From positions 1 to 64,000 of the forward strand of contig NZ_JAFCKQ010000043.1 of assembly GCF_018130215.1 (NCBI RefSeq): a DNA stretch of 64,000 nt, written 5' to 3'. The translations under genes were made by a program, and so were the position numbers. Source of the stretch: Bradyrhizobium jicamae. Lineage in GTDB: Bacteria; Pseudomonadota; Alphaproteobacteria; Rhizobiales; Xanthobacteraceae. The notes under the pieces were generated by a model that was not told where the DNA came from, searched no databases, and saw only the letters and a list, made by a program, of their open reading frames with translations. This document shows, piece by piece, positions 17,858 to 26,139 of the stretch; positions within the stretch are counted from its first letter, which is position 1, and every line of letters starts with the position of its first letter.

Positions 17858-18931
17858 TCAGTGCGAGAACGGGTAGAGTTTCCAGTAGGTCTTGATCTGC
17901 CGCCAGCGATGCGCGAGCCCGTCGGGCTCGAACATCAGGAAGCCGATGATGATCAGGCCGATCGCGATCTCGCGCAGGAAGGTGATGTTGTTGTTGAGCT
18001 GCAGCGCCTTGTCGATGGCGCCGCCCTTCAGTGCCGCGCTCAGCCATTCCATCGATTCCGGCAGCAGCACCACGAAGGCTGTGCCCATCAGCGTGCCCAT
18101 CACCGAGCCGGTGCCGCCGATGATGACCATCGCGAGGAACAATACCGAGCGCTCGATGCCGAAGCCTTCCTGCGAGACGACGAGCTGGTAGTGCGCATAG
18201 AGCGCGCCGGCGATGCCGGCGAAGAAGGCGGCAAGCCCGAACGACAGCGTCCGGTACTTGGTGAGGTTGATGCCCATGATCTCGGCGGAGAGGTAATGGT
18301 CGCGGATCGCGACCAGCGCCCGGCCGTCGCGCGTGCGCATCAGATTGGTGACGAGCAGGTAGCAGACCACGACATAGGCCAGCACGACGTAGAAATACTG
18401 TTTGTCGCCGCGGAACGTGTAGCCGAAGATCGAGAACGGGTTGGCGCTGGCCGGTACCGAGCCGCCGGAGAACCATTCGGCGCGGGAGAAGAAGTCGAGC
18501 AGGATGTATTGCGCGGCAAGCGTCGCGATAACGAGGTAGAGCCCCTTCAGCCGGGCCGCCGGCACGCCGAAGATCAGCCCGACCAGCGCCGTGATGACGC
18601 CGGCCAGTGGAATAGCGAAGAACACCGGGATCGGCGCATTGTTGGAGATGTAGGCCGAGGTGAAGGCGCCAAGCAGGAAGAAGGCGGCATGTCCAATCGA
18701 GATCTGTCCGGTGAAGCCGACCAGGATGTTGAGGCCGAGGGCTGCGATCGCGAATATACCGATCTGGATCGCGATCGACAGCCAGTAATTGGTCAGCAGC
18801 ATCGGTGCGAAGCAGGCGAGAGCAATGCCGGCGATCGCGAAATTGCGGCTGGTTGCGGTCGGAAAGATCGTGGTGTCGGCCGCGTAGGTCGTGCGGAAAT
18901 CGCCGGACGGGATCAGGGTGCGCGCTGTCAT
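17858..18931 (-). CDS. livM: HAAT ABC transporter permease, LivM type
   Basis: A 357-residue inner-membrane permease. LNILVGFTGQISIGHAAFFL in the N-terminal third is the LivM hallmark. LVAIRDHYLSAEIMGINLTK is the cytoplasmic coupling loop (EAA-like), and VIIGGTGSVMGTLMGTAFVV is the conserved C-terminal helix pair. About eight to ten membrane helices are apparent. The N-terminal 30 residues are hydrophilic and cytoplasmic. It begins 3 bases after the livH stop, so the two are translated together and form the heterodimeric channel. Confidence 0.92.
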   Translation of the reverse strand: MTARTLIPSGDFRTTYAADTTIFPTATSRNFAIAGIALACFAPMLLTNYWLSIAIQIGIFAIAALGLNILVGFTGQISIGHAAFFLLGAFTSAYISNNAPIPVFFAIPLAGVITALVGLIFGVPAARLKGLYLVIATLAAQYILLDFFSRAEWFSGGSVPASANPFSIFGYTFRGDKQYFYVVLAYVVVCYLLVTNLMRTRDGRALVAIRDHYLSAEIMGINLTKYRTLSFGLAAFFAGIAGALYAHYQLVVSQEGFGIERSVLFLAMVIIGGTGSVMGTLMGTAFVVLLPESMEWLSAALKGGAIDKALQLNNNITFLREIAIGLIIIGFLMFEPDGLAHRWRQIKTYWKLYPFSH

Positions 18932-18934
18932 CGG

Positions 18935-19828
18935 TCAGATCCGCTCGATATCCTTGGTGCCGAACAGGCCGTAGGGCTTGATCATCAGGATGATGATCAG
19001 CACGTAGAACGGCGCGATCTCGTAGAGATTGCCCCAGTGCAGATACTCGCTGTCGACATATTGGGCGACGTTCTCCAGCAGCCCGATGATGACGCCGCCG
19101 AGCACGGCGCCGCCGACCGAGTCGAGCCCGCCGAGGATCGCAGCCGGGAACACCTTGATGCCGTAGGCGGAGAGGCCCGACGACACGCCGTTGACGACGG
19201 CGACGACGACGCCGGCGACCGCCGAGACCGTCGCCGAGATCGCCCAGGCCATCGCGAATACGCTCTTGACGGAAATGCCGAGCGACTGCGCAACCTGCTG
19301 GTTGAAGGCGGTTGCGCGCATCGCAAGGCCATACTTGGAGGCGCGGAAGAACCAGGCCATGCCGACCATCATGGCGAGCGACACCACGAGGCTCATGACG
19401 TAGACGGTCTGGATCTGCAGTCCGAACAGATTGACCGCCTGGCTTTCGAACACGCGCGGAAACGGCTGCGGGTTGACGCCGAAGATCCACTTCAATGCAG
19501 CCTGGAACACCGTCGACAGGCCGATCGTCACCATGATGACCGAGATGATCGGCTCGCCAATCATCGGACGCAGGATCACGACCTGGATCGCGATGCCGAA
19601 GATGAACATGAACACGAGGGTAACAGGCATGCCGATCCAGAACGGCAGCTGATATTTCGTCAGCAGCGCCCAGCACACCCAGGCGCCAATCAGCAGGAGC
19701 TCGCCCTGAGCGAAGTTGACGACCTGCGTCGCCTTGTAGATCAGCACGAACGACATCGCGACCACGCCATACAGCGTGCCGACCACGAGGCCGTTGACGA
19801 TGAGCTGGATCAGGAACTGGGTGTTCAT
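18935..19828 (-). CDS. livH: HAAT ABC transporter permease, LivH type
   Basis: A 297-residue inner-membrane permease. The ATG at 19828 is chosen because it opens the first transmembrane helix directly (MNTQFLIQLIVNGLVVGTLY). MSFVLIYKATQVVNFAQGEL is the LivH signature, MRATAFNQQVAQSLGISVKS the coupling loop, and IKVFPAAILGGLDSVGGAVL the conserved late helix. Length is typical (290-310). It pairs with LivM. About 110 bases separate it from the acyl-CoA synthetase upstream; that gap holds a decayed palindromic repeat. Confidence 0.92.
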   Translation of the reverse strand: MNTQFLIQLIVNGLVVGTLYGVVAMSFVLIYKATQVVNFAQGELLLIGAWVCWALLTKYQLPFWIGMPVTLVFMFIFGIAIQVVILRPMIGEPIISVIMVTIGLSTVFQAALKWIFGVNPQPFPRVFESQAVNLFGLQIQTVYVMSLVVSLAMMVGMAWFFRASKYGLAMRATAFNQQVAQSLGISVKSVFAMAWAISATVSAVAGVVVAVVNGVSSGLSAYGIKVFPAAILGGLDSVGGAVLGGVIIGLLENVAQYVDSEYLHWGNLYEIAPFYVLIIILMIKPYGLFGTKDIERI

Positions 19829-19851
19829 GGGGTGTTGCCAGGTTTGCTGCT

Positions 19852-19920
19852 CGTGATCGCCGGGCTTGACCCGACGATCCATCGCGCAAGCGGAACAAGC
19901 CCGCGCGTGACGACTGAGTA
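19852..19920. repeat. Decayed intergenic palindromic repeat
   Basis: Read on the minus strand it contains CGTCGGGTCAAGCCCGGCGA, which resembles the common rhizobial intergenic motif built from GGGTCAAGCCCGG. It lies between the acyl-CoA synthetase gene and livH in the same operon. The second arm is imperfect. Confidence 0.45.
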
Positions 19921-19937
19921 CGCGGTGATCGCCCGGA

Positions 19938-21866
19938 TCATTCCGCGGCCTCCGCGGTCACGGCGCGGCCGAGGTCGACGACCTGCAGCGTGGTGCGGAC
20001 GCGCTGGGTGGTGCCGTCCTGGAAGCGGATCACGGTGTCGACGGGGATGCTGGGCCTGCCGCGATAGACCGCGTCGATGATGTCGGCGTATTTTTCGTTG
20101 ATGACGCCGCGGCGAACTTTTCGGGTGCGGGTCAGCTCGCCGTCATCGGCATCGAGCTCCTTGTAGAGCAGCAGGAAGCGCGAGATGCGCTGCGCCGGCG
20201 GCAGCGTGGCGTTGACCGTCTCGACCTCCTTCTTCAGCAGGGCGTAGACCTCGGGGCGCGAAGAGAGGTCGGTGTAGGTCGTGAACGAGATCCGGTTCTT
20301 CTCCGCCCATTTCGAGATGATCGAGTAGCGGATGCAGATTATCGCGGCGAGCGCGTCGCGGCCGGCGCCGAGCACGACGGCTTCGGCGACGTAGGGTGAG
20401 AACTTCAGCTTGTTCTCAATATATTGCGGTGAGAATCGCTCGCCACGCGCGGTCTCGGCAAGATCCTTGATGCGGTCGATCACCACCAGCTGCTTGTTGT
20501 CGTTGTAGTAGCCGGCATCGCCCGAATACATCCAGCCGTCCTTGATGTCGGCGACCGAGGCCTCGGGATTCTTGTAATAGCCGAGGAACATGTTGGGATG
20601 GCGCACCACGATCTCGCCGACGCCGTTGACGTCGGGGGTGTCGACCCGGATTTCGATGTCGTCGGCCATCGGAATGCCGGTCGTATCGGGGTCGACCTTG
20701 CCTGGAGGATGCAGGGTGTAGGCGCCGAGCAGTTCGGTCTGGCCGTAGAGCGTCCGCAACGGCACGCCCATGGCCTGGAAGAACTTGAAGGTGTCGGGCC
20801 CGAGCGCAGCACCTCCGGTCGCCGCCGAGCGCAACCGGGTGAATCCCAGCCGGTCGCGCAGCGCGCGGAACAGCAGCTTGTCGGCGAACAGCGAGCGCTT
20901 GCCCTGGCCAAGCGCCGCAAGTCCGCTCTTCATGCCGGCATCGTAGAGCTTCTGCTTGAGGGGCGAGGCGTCCATGACGCCGGCACGGACGTCGGCGGCG
21001 ATAGATTCCCAGACCCGTGGCGCGAACAGCACGAAGGTCGGCGCAATCTCGCGGAAGTCGTTCATCATGGTGTCGGGCTCTTCGACGAAGTTGACCTTCA
21101 TCCGGCAGAGCAGCCCTTTGCCGAGCGCGTAGACCTGCTCCATGATCCAGGGCAACGGCAGCACAGAGACGTATTCGTCGTCCGGGCCCTTCGGATCGAA
21201 GGCGAGATAGGTCGCGCAATGCCGCAGCACCCGTCCCGCGGCGAGCATTGCCAGCTTGGGATTGGCCGTGGTGCCCGAGGTGGTACAGAGGATGGCGACG
21301 TCCTCGCCATTGGTCGCGTCGACCAGTCTGTCGTAGAGGCCAGCCTCGCGCGCGGCGCGATTGCGGCCCATCGCGACCAGCTTGCTCGCCTCCATCAGTC
21401 GCGGGTCGTCATACTTCCGCATGCCGCGCGGATCGGAATAGACGATGTGCTTGAGGTGCGGCACGCGATCGGCCAGTCCGAGCAACTTGTCGACCTGCTC
21501 CTCGTCCTCGGCGAACACCAGCTTCGCCTCGCCATAGTTCAGGAGATAGGCGGCTTCCTCGTCCAGCACGTCGCGATAGAGGCCGAGGCTCATGGCGCCG
21601 ATCGCGTGCGTTGCGATCTCGGCCGCGACCCAGTCCGGCCGGTTGTCGCCGATAATGCCGATTACATCGCCGCGGCCGAGGCCGAGCTCGACCATGCCGA
21701 GCGCGAAATCGTGGCTGCGGGTCTGGTAGTCGTTCCAGGTGATTTCGCGCCACAGCCCGAAATCCTTCTCGCGGAGCGCGATCTCGCTGCCGTGCTCCTT
21801 CGCGTTGAGCCGCAGCATCTTCGGAAACGTGTCGGCCTGCGCGGCGCGTCCGGCATAGTCCATCAT
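19938..21866 (-). CDS. Long-chain acyl-CoA synthetase-like AMP-binding ligase
   Basis: A 642-residue adenylate-forming ligase that would activate a carboxylate with ATP and CoA at the cytoplasmic membrane face. MLRLNAKEHGSEIALREKDF and WREITWNDY open the family fold. The phosphate loop reads TSGTTANPK, YGQTELLGAY is the A5 motif, and MYSGDAGYYNDNKQLVVIDR with the following IKDL is A7/A8. Residue count matches the FadD15/ACSL type (600-660), which is longer than FadD of E. coli. It overlaps the livG start by 4 bases (ATGA) and so is co-translated with the transporter ATPase. That links import to CoA activation. The chain type is not evident: fatty, aromatic or terpenoid acids are all possible. 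Confidence 0.87.
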   Translation of the reverse strand: MMDYAGRAAQADTFPKMLRLNAKEHGSEIALREKDFGLWREITWNDYQTRSHDFALGMVELGLGRGDVIGIIGDNRPDWVAAEIATHAIGAMSLGLYRDVLDEEAAYLLNYGEAKLVFAEDEEQVDKLLGLADRVPHLKHIVYSDPRGMRKYDDPRLMEASKLVAMGRNRAAREAGLYDRLVDATNGEDVAILCTTSGTTANPKLAMLAAGRVLRHCATYLAFDPKGPDDEYVSVLPLPWIMEQVYALGKGLLCRMKVNFVEEPDTMMNDFREIAPTFVLFAPRVWESIAADVRAGVMDASPLKQKLYDAGMKSGLAALGQGKRSLFADKLLFRALRDRLGFTRLRSAATGGAALGPDTFKFFQAMGVPLRTLYGQTELLGAYTLHPPGKVDPDTTGIPMADDIEIRVDTPDVNGVGEIVVRHPNMFLGYYKNPEASVADIKDGWMYSGDAGYYNDNKQLVVIDRIKDLAETARGERFSPQYIENKLKFSPYVAEAVVLGAGRDALAAIICIRYSIISKWAEKNRISFTTYTDLSSRPEVYALLKKEVETVNATLPPAQRISRFLLLYKELDADDGELTRTRKVRRGVINEKYADIIDAVYRGRPSIPVDTVIRFQDGTTQRVRTTLQVVDLGRAVTAEAAE

Positions 21867-22684
21867 GCGGCGCTCTCCGTCACCGCCGGCTTGTCGTCGG
21901 GATCGACGCGCACCTCGTCCTCTTCGCCGAGATAGGCGCGCTTGACGTGAGGATCCGAGAGCACGGTCGCCGGATCGCCCTCGGCGATCTTGCGGCCGAA
22001 ATCCAGAACCATGACGCGATGGGAGATGTCCATCACGACGCCCATGTCGTGCTCGATCATCATCACCGTCATGCCGAACTCCTCGTTGAGATCGACGATG
22101 TAGCGCGCCATGTCCTCCTTCTCCTCGAAGTTCATGCCGGCCATCGGTTCATCGAGCAGGATCAGCTGCGGCTCCAGCGCCATCGCACGCGCGAGCTCGA
22201 CGCGTTTGCGCAGGCCATAGGAGAGCGTGCCGGCGGTCGCCTTGCGCACCGACTGCAGGTCGAGGAAGTCGATGATCTCCTCGACCTTGCGGCGATGCTC
22301 CAGCTCCTCGCGGTGCGCGCCGGTCAGCCAGTACAGCGGCCCCGTGATGAAATTGTTCTTCAGGAGGTGATGGCGGCCGACCATGATGTTGTCGAGCACG
22401 CTCATATGATGGAACAGGGCGAGATTCTGGAAGGTGCGGCCGATCCCGAGCGAGGGCCGCGCGTTGGGGTTAAGGCCGGTGATGTCCTTGCCGCGATAGA
22501 ACAGCTGACCTTCGGTCGGGCGGTAGCGGCCCGAGATGCAGTTGACGATCGAGGTCTTGCCGGCGCCGTTCGGGCCAATGATGGAGAACAACTCGCCCTC
22601 CTTGACGCCGAAGCTCACTTCGGTCAGGGCGCGGACGCCGCCAAAGCGCAACGAGACGCCTCGCACCTCGAGACTGTAGACCAC
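21863..22684 (-). CDS. livG: HAAT ABC transporter ATP-binding protein, LivG type
   Basis: A 273-residue ATPase and first gene of the operon. Walker A is GPNGAGKTS, the signature TLSYGLRKRVELARAMAL (LivG-like, with Y for G in the ABC signature), Walker B LILLDEPMAGM, then MIEHDMGVVMDISHRVMVLD. The insertion between Walker A and the signature (HHMSVLDNIMVGRHHLLKNN) is typical of LivG. It is coupled to the acyl-CoA synthetase gene by a 4-base overlap. The upstream region is shared with a divergent Crp/Fnr-type regulator gene, which may control it. Confidence 0.92.
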   Translation of the reverse strand: MVYSLEVRGVSLRFGGVRALTEVSFGVKEGELFSIIGPNGAGKTSIVNCISGRYRPTEGQLFYRGKDITGLNPNARPSLGIGRTFQNLALFHHMSVLDNIMVGRHHLLKNNFITGPLYWLTGAHREELEHRRKVEEIIDFLDLQSVRKATAGTLSYGLRKRVELARAMALEPQLILLDEPMAGMNFEEKEDMARYIVDLNEEFGMTVMMIEHDMGVVMDISHRVMVLDFGRKIAEGDPATVLSDPHVKRAYLGEEDEVRVDPDDKPAVTESAA

Positions 22685-23067
22685 CCTGTTCCCTCCAGAT
22701 ACGGCGCCTGGCGCGCTCTTTATCCATGGTTCGAAACCATAGCGCCGATCTTACATGGGCCGCCGCGGCGAGACCATCCGACTTCACGATGCAGGGTGCC
22801 TGGCGGCGTTGCTCGCCCCGATCACCGACGTCATGCGCGGTAAAGCCGCACCCACTTGCATGTCCCAACTCGCATCATCGGCCATCGGCGACCCATCGAC
22901 GGTCGCGCGCGGCGTGAGGCGAGGTGGCTCTCAATACGAGAAAGCGGTAGGTTGAATTGTCATGTGCCCGACAATTGGTCAGGAAATTTTCGCTGGCATT
23001 CCACGCCATCATCCTTGATCGAAACGATGTTGTTGCGGTGCACCATTCGGGGGATGTCGTCGCTCGC
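22685..23067. other. Divergent regulatory region between livG and a Crp/Fnr regulator gene
   Basis: There is no gene in these 383 bases. It must hold the promoters for the minus-strand Liv operon and the plus-strand regulator. One clear symmetric element is noted separately at 22955-22976. No confident sigma-70 boxes were assigned. Confidence 0.5.
22955..22976. promoter_or_regulatory. Candidate operator: inverted repeat AATTGTC-N8-GACAATT
   Basis: Perfect 7-base arms, AATTGTC and GACAATT, separated by 8 bases. It lies about 90 bases before the likely start of the Crp/Fnr-family regulator gene, within the divergent region. Spacing of about 15 bases between arm centres suits a dimeric HTH regulator. 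The binding protein is not known; autoregulation is a guess. Confidence 0.4.
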
Positions 23068-23742
23068 ATGATTGCTGCTGATTACCTCAAGCGCATTGCG
23101 GTCTGGTCGCGCGAACTGACCGAGCAGGAAATCGAGATCGCGCGCGCCGGCATTTCCGAGAAGTCGTATCGTGCCAACGAATTCATCTTCATGCGCGGCG
23201 ACAATTTCCAGTACTGGACGGGCGTCGTCACCGGGCTGGCGCGGATGGGCATCGTCTCGCGCGGCGGCAAGGCGGCGAGCTTCGCGGGCCTCACCGCCGG
23301 CGCCTGGTTCGGCGAGGGCACGGTGCTGAAGAACGAACTGCGGCGCTACGACGTGGTGGCGCTGCGCGATACGCGGCTCGCCATGATGGATCGCCGGACG
23401 TTCGTCTGGCTGTTCGAGAACAGCGTCGGCTTCAACCGCTTCCTGGTGGGCCAGCTCAACGAGCGGCTCGGCCAGTTCATCGCGTTGGCCGAATATGGCC
23501 GCACGCTGGATGCGACCGCACGGCTGGCGCGCTCGATCGCCTCGCTGTTCAATCCGATACTCTATCCGGACCTGACGCGGCACCTGGAGATCACCCAGGA
23601 GGAGATCGGCGCACTGTCGGGCATCTCCCGTCAGAACGCCAACCAGTGCCTGAAGCGGCTGGAGCGGGAGGGGCTGCTCCGGCTCGAATATGGCGGGGTT
23701 ACCATCATCGACGTCGACCGGCTGCGCCGCTATGGCGAGTGA
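23068..23742 (+). CDS. Crp/Fnr-family transcriptional regulator
   Basis: A 224-residue regulator with an N-terminal cyclic-nucleotide-binding-like beta barrel and a C-terminal winged helix. WFGEGTVLKNELRRYDVVAL matches the phosphate-binding cassette pattern (G-E-x7-R), so a nucleotide effector is possible. EITQEEIGALSGISRQNANQ is the HTH of the Crp class, and GLLRLEYGGVTIIDVDRLRR the wing and tail. No N-terminal cysteine cluster of Fnr is seen. The ATG at 23068 is preferred; an in-frame upstream start at 22957 would add a poorly conserved-looking segment. It is divergent from the Liv/acyl-CoA synthetase operon and a natural candidate to regulate it. Confidence 0.8.
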   Translation: MIAADYLKRIAVWSRELTEQEIEIARAGISEKSYRANEFIFMRGDNFQYWTGVVTGLARMGIVSRGGKAASFAGLTAGAWFGEGTVLKNELRRYDVVALRDTRLAMMDRRTFVWLFENSVGFNRFLVGQLNERLGQFIALAEYGRTLDATARLARSIASLFNPILYPDLTRHLEITQEEIGALSGISRQNANQCLKRLEREGLLRLEYGGVTIIDVDRLRRYGE

Positions 23743-23877
23743 GCCGGGGGTGGCCTCGTGGTTCGGGTTTAACTTGCTGATTTCAAACGGCTAATGCCCA
23801 TTAGACTTGAGGCGGGGCGGATGCTACAGAACCGCTCCGTCGGGATCGCGCGGATCGCCGCGCCCTCTGGAGAAGAC

Positions 23878-24963
23878 ATGACAGCTCAGGATTCGAAACG
23901 GCGCGTGGCGCTGATCACCGGTGTTACCGGGCAGGACGGGGCCTATCTCGCCGAATACTTGCTTGGCCTCGGCTACACCGTCCATGGCGTGAAGCGCCGG
24001 TCGTCTTCGTTCAACACGGCGCGCGTCGATCACCTCTACCAGGACCCGCACGCCGGCAACGTGCCGTTCCTGATGCACTACGGTGACATGACCGATGCGA
24101 CCAACCTGATCCGGCTGATGCAGCAGATCCGGCCGACCGAGGTCTACAATCTCGCCGCGCAGAGCCATGTCGCGGTGAGCTTCGAGAGCGCGGAATACAC
24201 GGCTAACGCCGACGCGATCGGCGTGCTGCGTCTCTTGGAAGCGATCCGCATCCTCGGCATGGAAAAGGAGACGCGGTTCTACCAGGCTTCGACCTCGGAG
24301 CTCTACGGCCTGGTGCAGGCAGTGCCGCAGAAGGAAACCACGCCGTTCTATCCGCGCTCGCCCTATGGCGTCGCCAAGCTCTACGGCTACTGGATCACGG
24401 TGAACTACCGCGAGGCCTACGGCATGTTCGCCTGCAACGGCATCCTGTTCAACCATGAGAGCCCGATCCGCGGCGAGACCTTCGTGACGCGCAAGATCAC
24501 GCGCGGCGTCGCCCGCATCGAGGTCGGGCTGGAGGACACCATCTTTCTCGGCAATCTCGAGGCCAAGCGCGACTGGGGCCACGCCCGCGACTATGTTGAG
24601 GGCATGCACATGATCCTGCAGGCGGACGCACCCGACGACTTCGTGTTGGCGACCGGCGAGACGCGCTCGGTACGAGAGTTCATCGAGCTGGCATTCGCCG
24701 AGGTCGGACGGACCATCGAATGGCGCGGCAAGGGCGTCGAGGAAACCGGCGTCGACAAGGCGTCCGGCAAGACCCTCGTTCGGATCGATCCGACCTATTT
24801 CCGTCCGACCGAGGTCGACCTCTTGATCGGCGACGCCAGCAAGGCGCGCGCCAAGCTCGGATGGCGGCCGAAAACCCCGTTCGCACAGTTGGTGAAGGAA
24901 ATGGTGGCCGGCGATCTCGCCGAGGCCAGACAGGACGCCGCCAATGGCAAGCACTCCGTTTGA
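23878..24963 (+). CDS. gmd: GDP-mannose 4,6-dehydratase
   Basis: A 361-residue short-chain dehydrogenase/reductase that converts GDP-D-mannose to GDP-4-keto-6-deoxymannose. The ATG at 23878 begins MTAQDSKRRVALITGVTGQD, giving the NADP motif TGVTGQDGAYLAEYLL at the normal distance. VHGVKRRSSSFNTARVDHLY is a strong Gmd signature; STSELYGLVQAVPQKETTPF and YPRSPYGVAKLYGYW provide the catalytic Thr/Ser-Glu and Tyr-x3-Lys. FNHESPIRGETFVTRKITRG completes it. The stop lies 20 bases inside fcl, so the two genes are translationally coupled and together make GDP-L-fucose for surface polysaccharide. Confidence 0.95.
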   Translation: MTAQDSKRRVALITGVTGQDGAYLAEYLLGLGYTVHGVKRRSSSFNTARVDHLYQDPHAGNVPFLMHYGDMTDATNLIRLMQQIRPTEVYNLAAQSHVAVSFESAEYTANADAIGVLRLLEAIRILGMEKETRFYQASTSELYGLVQAVPQKETTPFYPRSPYGVAKLYGYWITVNYREAYGMFACNGILFNHESPIRGETFVTRKITRGVARIEVGLEDTIFLGNLEAKRDWGHARDYVEGMHMILQADAPDDFVLATGETRSVREFIELAFAEVGRTIEWRGKGVEETGVDKASGKTLVRIDPTYFRPTEVDLLIGDASKARAKLGWRPKTPFAQLVKEMVAGDLAEARQDAANGKHSV

Positions 24964-25900
24964 ACTGAAGGACAAGACCGTCTTCGTCGCCGGCCACCGC
25001 GGCATGGTCGGCTCGGCGTTGATGCGCCGGCTGGCGCGCGAGGAGGCGGAACTCCTGACGGTGTCCCGCAGCGAGGTCGACCTGTGTGACCAGGCCGCCG
25101 TGAATGCCTGGTTTGCAGCCAGGCGGCCGCGGGCGGTGTTCCTCGCCGCTGCCAAGGTCGGCGGCATCGTTGCTAATAACACGCTGCGCGCCGAATTCCT
25201 CCACGACAATCTCGCGATTTCAACCAACATCATCCAGGCCGCCCATGCCAATGGCTGCGAGAAGCTGATGTTCTTCGGCTCCTCCTGCATCTATCCGCGC
25301 CTGGCGCCGCAGCCGCTGCGGGAAGATTCGATGCTGACCGGGCCGCTGGAGCCGACCAACGAGCCCTATGCCATCGCCAAGATCGCCGGCATCAAGATGG
25401 CGGAAGCCTATCGCAGTCAGTACGGCTCCGATTTCATAAGCGTGATGCCAACCAATCTCTACGGTCCCGGCGACAATTACCATCCCGAATACAGCCACGT
25501 CGTCGCCGCGCTGATCCGCCGCTTCCACGAGGCGAAGCTGTCGGGCGCGGCGAGTGTCGTGGTGTGGGGCACCGGTACGCCGCGGCGCGAATTCCTCTAC
25601 GTCGATGACCTCGCCGACGCCTGTATCCATCTGATGAAGACCTATTCTTCACCCGAGCTGGTCAATATCGGAACCGGTGAAGACATCGCCATTACCGAAT
25701 TCGCCCGTGCCGTTGCGGCCGCGGTGGGCTATCGCGGCGAGATCCACTTCGACGCCTCGCGCCCCGACGGCACGCCGCGTAAGCTGCTCGACGTCAGCCG
25801 CTTGGCAAAACTCGGCTGGCGCGCATCGACCTCGCTCGAGGATGGCATCCGGCTCGCCTATCAGGCCTATCTGCGGGAGACTAAGCAGGCGGCGGAGTAG
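24944..25900 (+). CDS. fcl: GDP-L-fucose synthase
   Basis: A 318-residue epimerase-reductase that takes the Gmd product to GDP-L-fucose with NADPH. FVAGHRGMVGSALMRRLARE is the cofactor motif, FFGSSCIYPRLAPQPLREDS and YAIAKIAGIKMAEAYRSQYG contain the catalytic Ser, Tyr and Lys, and MPTNLYGPGDNYHPEYSHVV is characteristic of WcaG/Fcl. It overlaps gmd by 20 bases. Because the nearest manC is a pseudogene, its substrate chain depends on another GDP-mannose source in the genome. Confidence 0.95.
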   Translation: MASTPFELKDKTVFVAGHRGMVGSALMRRLAREEAELLTVSRSEVDLCDQAAVNAWFAARRPRAVFLAAAKVGGIVANNTLRAEFLHDNLAISTNIIQAAHANGCEKLMFFGSSCIYPRLAPQPLREDSMLTGPLEPTNEPYAIAKIAGIKMAEAYRSQYGSDFISVMPTNLYGPGDNYHPEYSHVVAALIRRFHEAKLSGAASVVVWGTGTPRREFLYVDDLADACIHLMKTYSSPELVNIGTGEDIAITEFARAVAAAVGYRGEIHFDASRPDGTPRKLLDVSRLAKLGWRASTSLEDGIRLAYQAYLRETKQAAE

Positions 25901-25918
25901 GGGACCGAGCTCTCCCCA

Positions 25919-25953
25919 CCGTCATCGCGAGCGAAGCGAAGCAATCCATGCCT
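25919..25953. repeat. Short interspersed repeat (GTCATCGCGAGCGAAGCGAAGC type)
   Basis: CCGTCATCGCGAGCGAAGCG then AAGCAATCCATGCC, directly after fcl. The reverse complement of the same motif is at 35522-35555. It is a member of a dispersed family that I recall as common between genes in Bradyrhizobium; no function is assigned. Confidence 0.6.
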
Positions 25954-26053
25954 CCGCTTGCTGGGGTATGGATTGCTCCGTCGCTTCAGCGCAAATTGCC
26001 TTGCAGTTTTGTCGCGAGCTCCTCGCAACGACGGCGGTTGCCGTCTATCCTGT

Positions 26054-26139
26054 CGCTCGCGGTGGGCTCTTCGCCAGCGCCGTTGCCATTGCTGAGATCG
26101 TTCGCCGATAGATGTCCGCGTCGAAGCCATGGGCCTGCA
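26054..26139 (-). pseudogene. Duplicated 3' end of the uroporphyrinogen-III synthase gene
   Basis: These 86 bases match 27160-27269, the last 110 bases or so of the intact gene, with four substitutions, a missing base and a 24-base gap (AGCGGCTTCATGAAGAAGGCGTCG absent). Read on the minus strand it gives LAKSPPRATG then stop, whereas the intact gene now ends LAKSPPRAVSC. This copy therefore probably preserves the ancestral gene end. Confidence 0.8.

Noticed and set aside
15682..20080. Two plus-strand frames of over 700 codons lying across the Liv operon
   Set aside because: They are shadows of the minus-strand transporter genes. Composition is Arg/His/Asp-rich and no motif is seen, while all sense genes have full family signatures.
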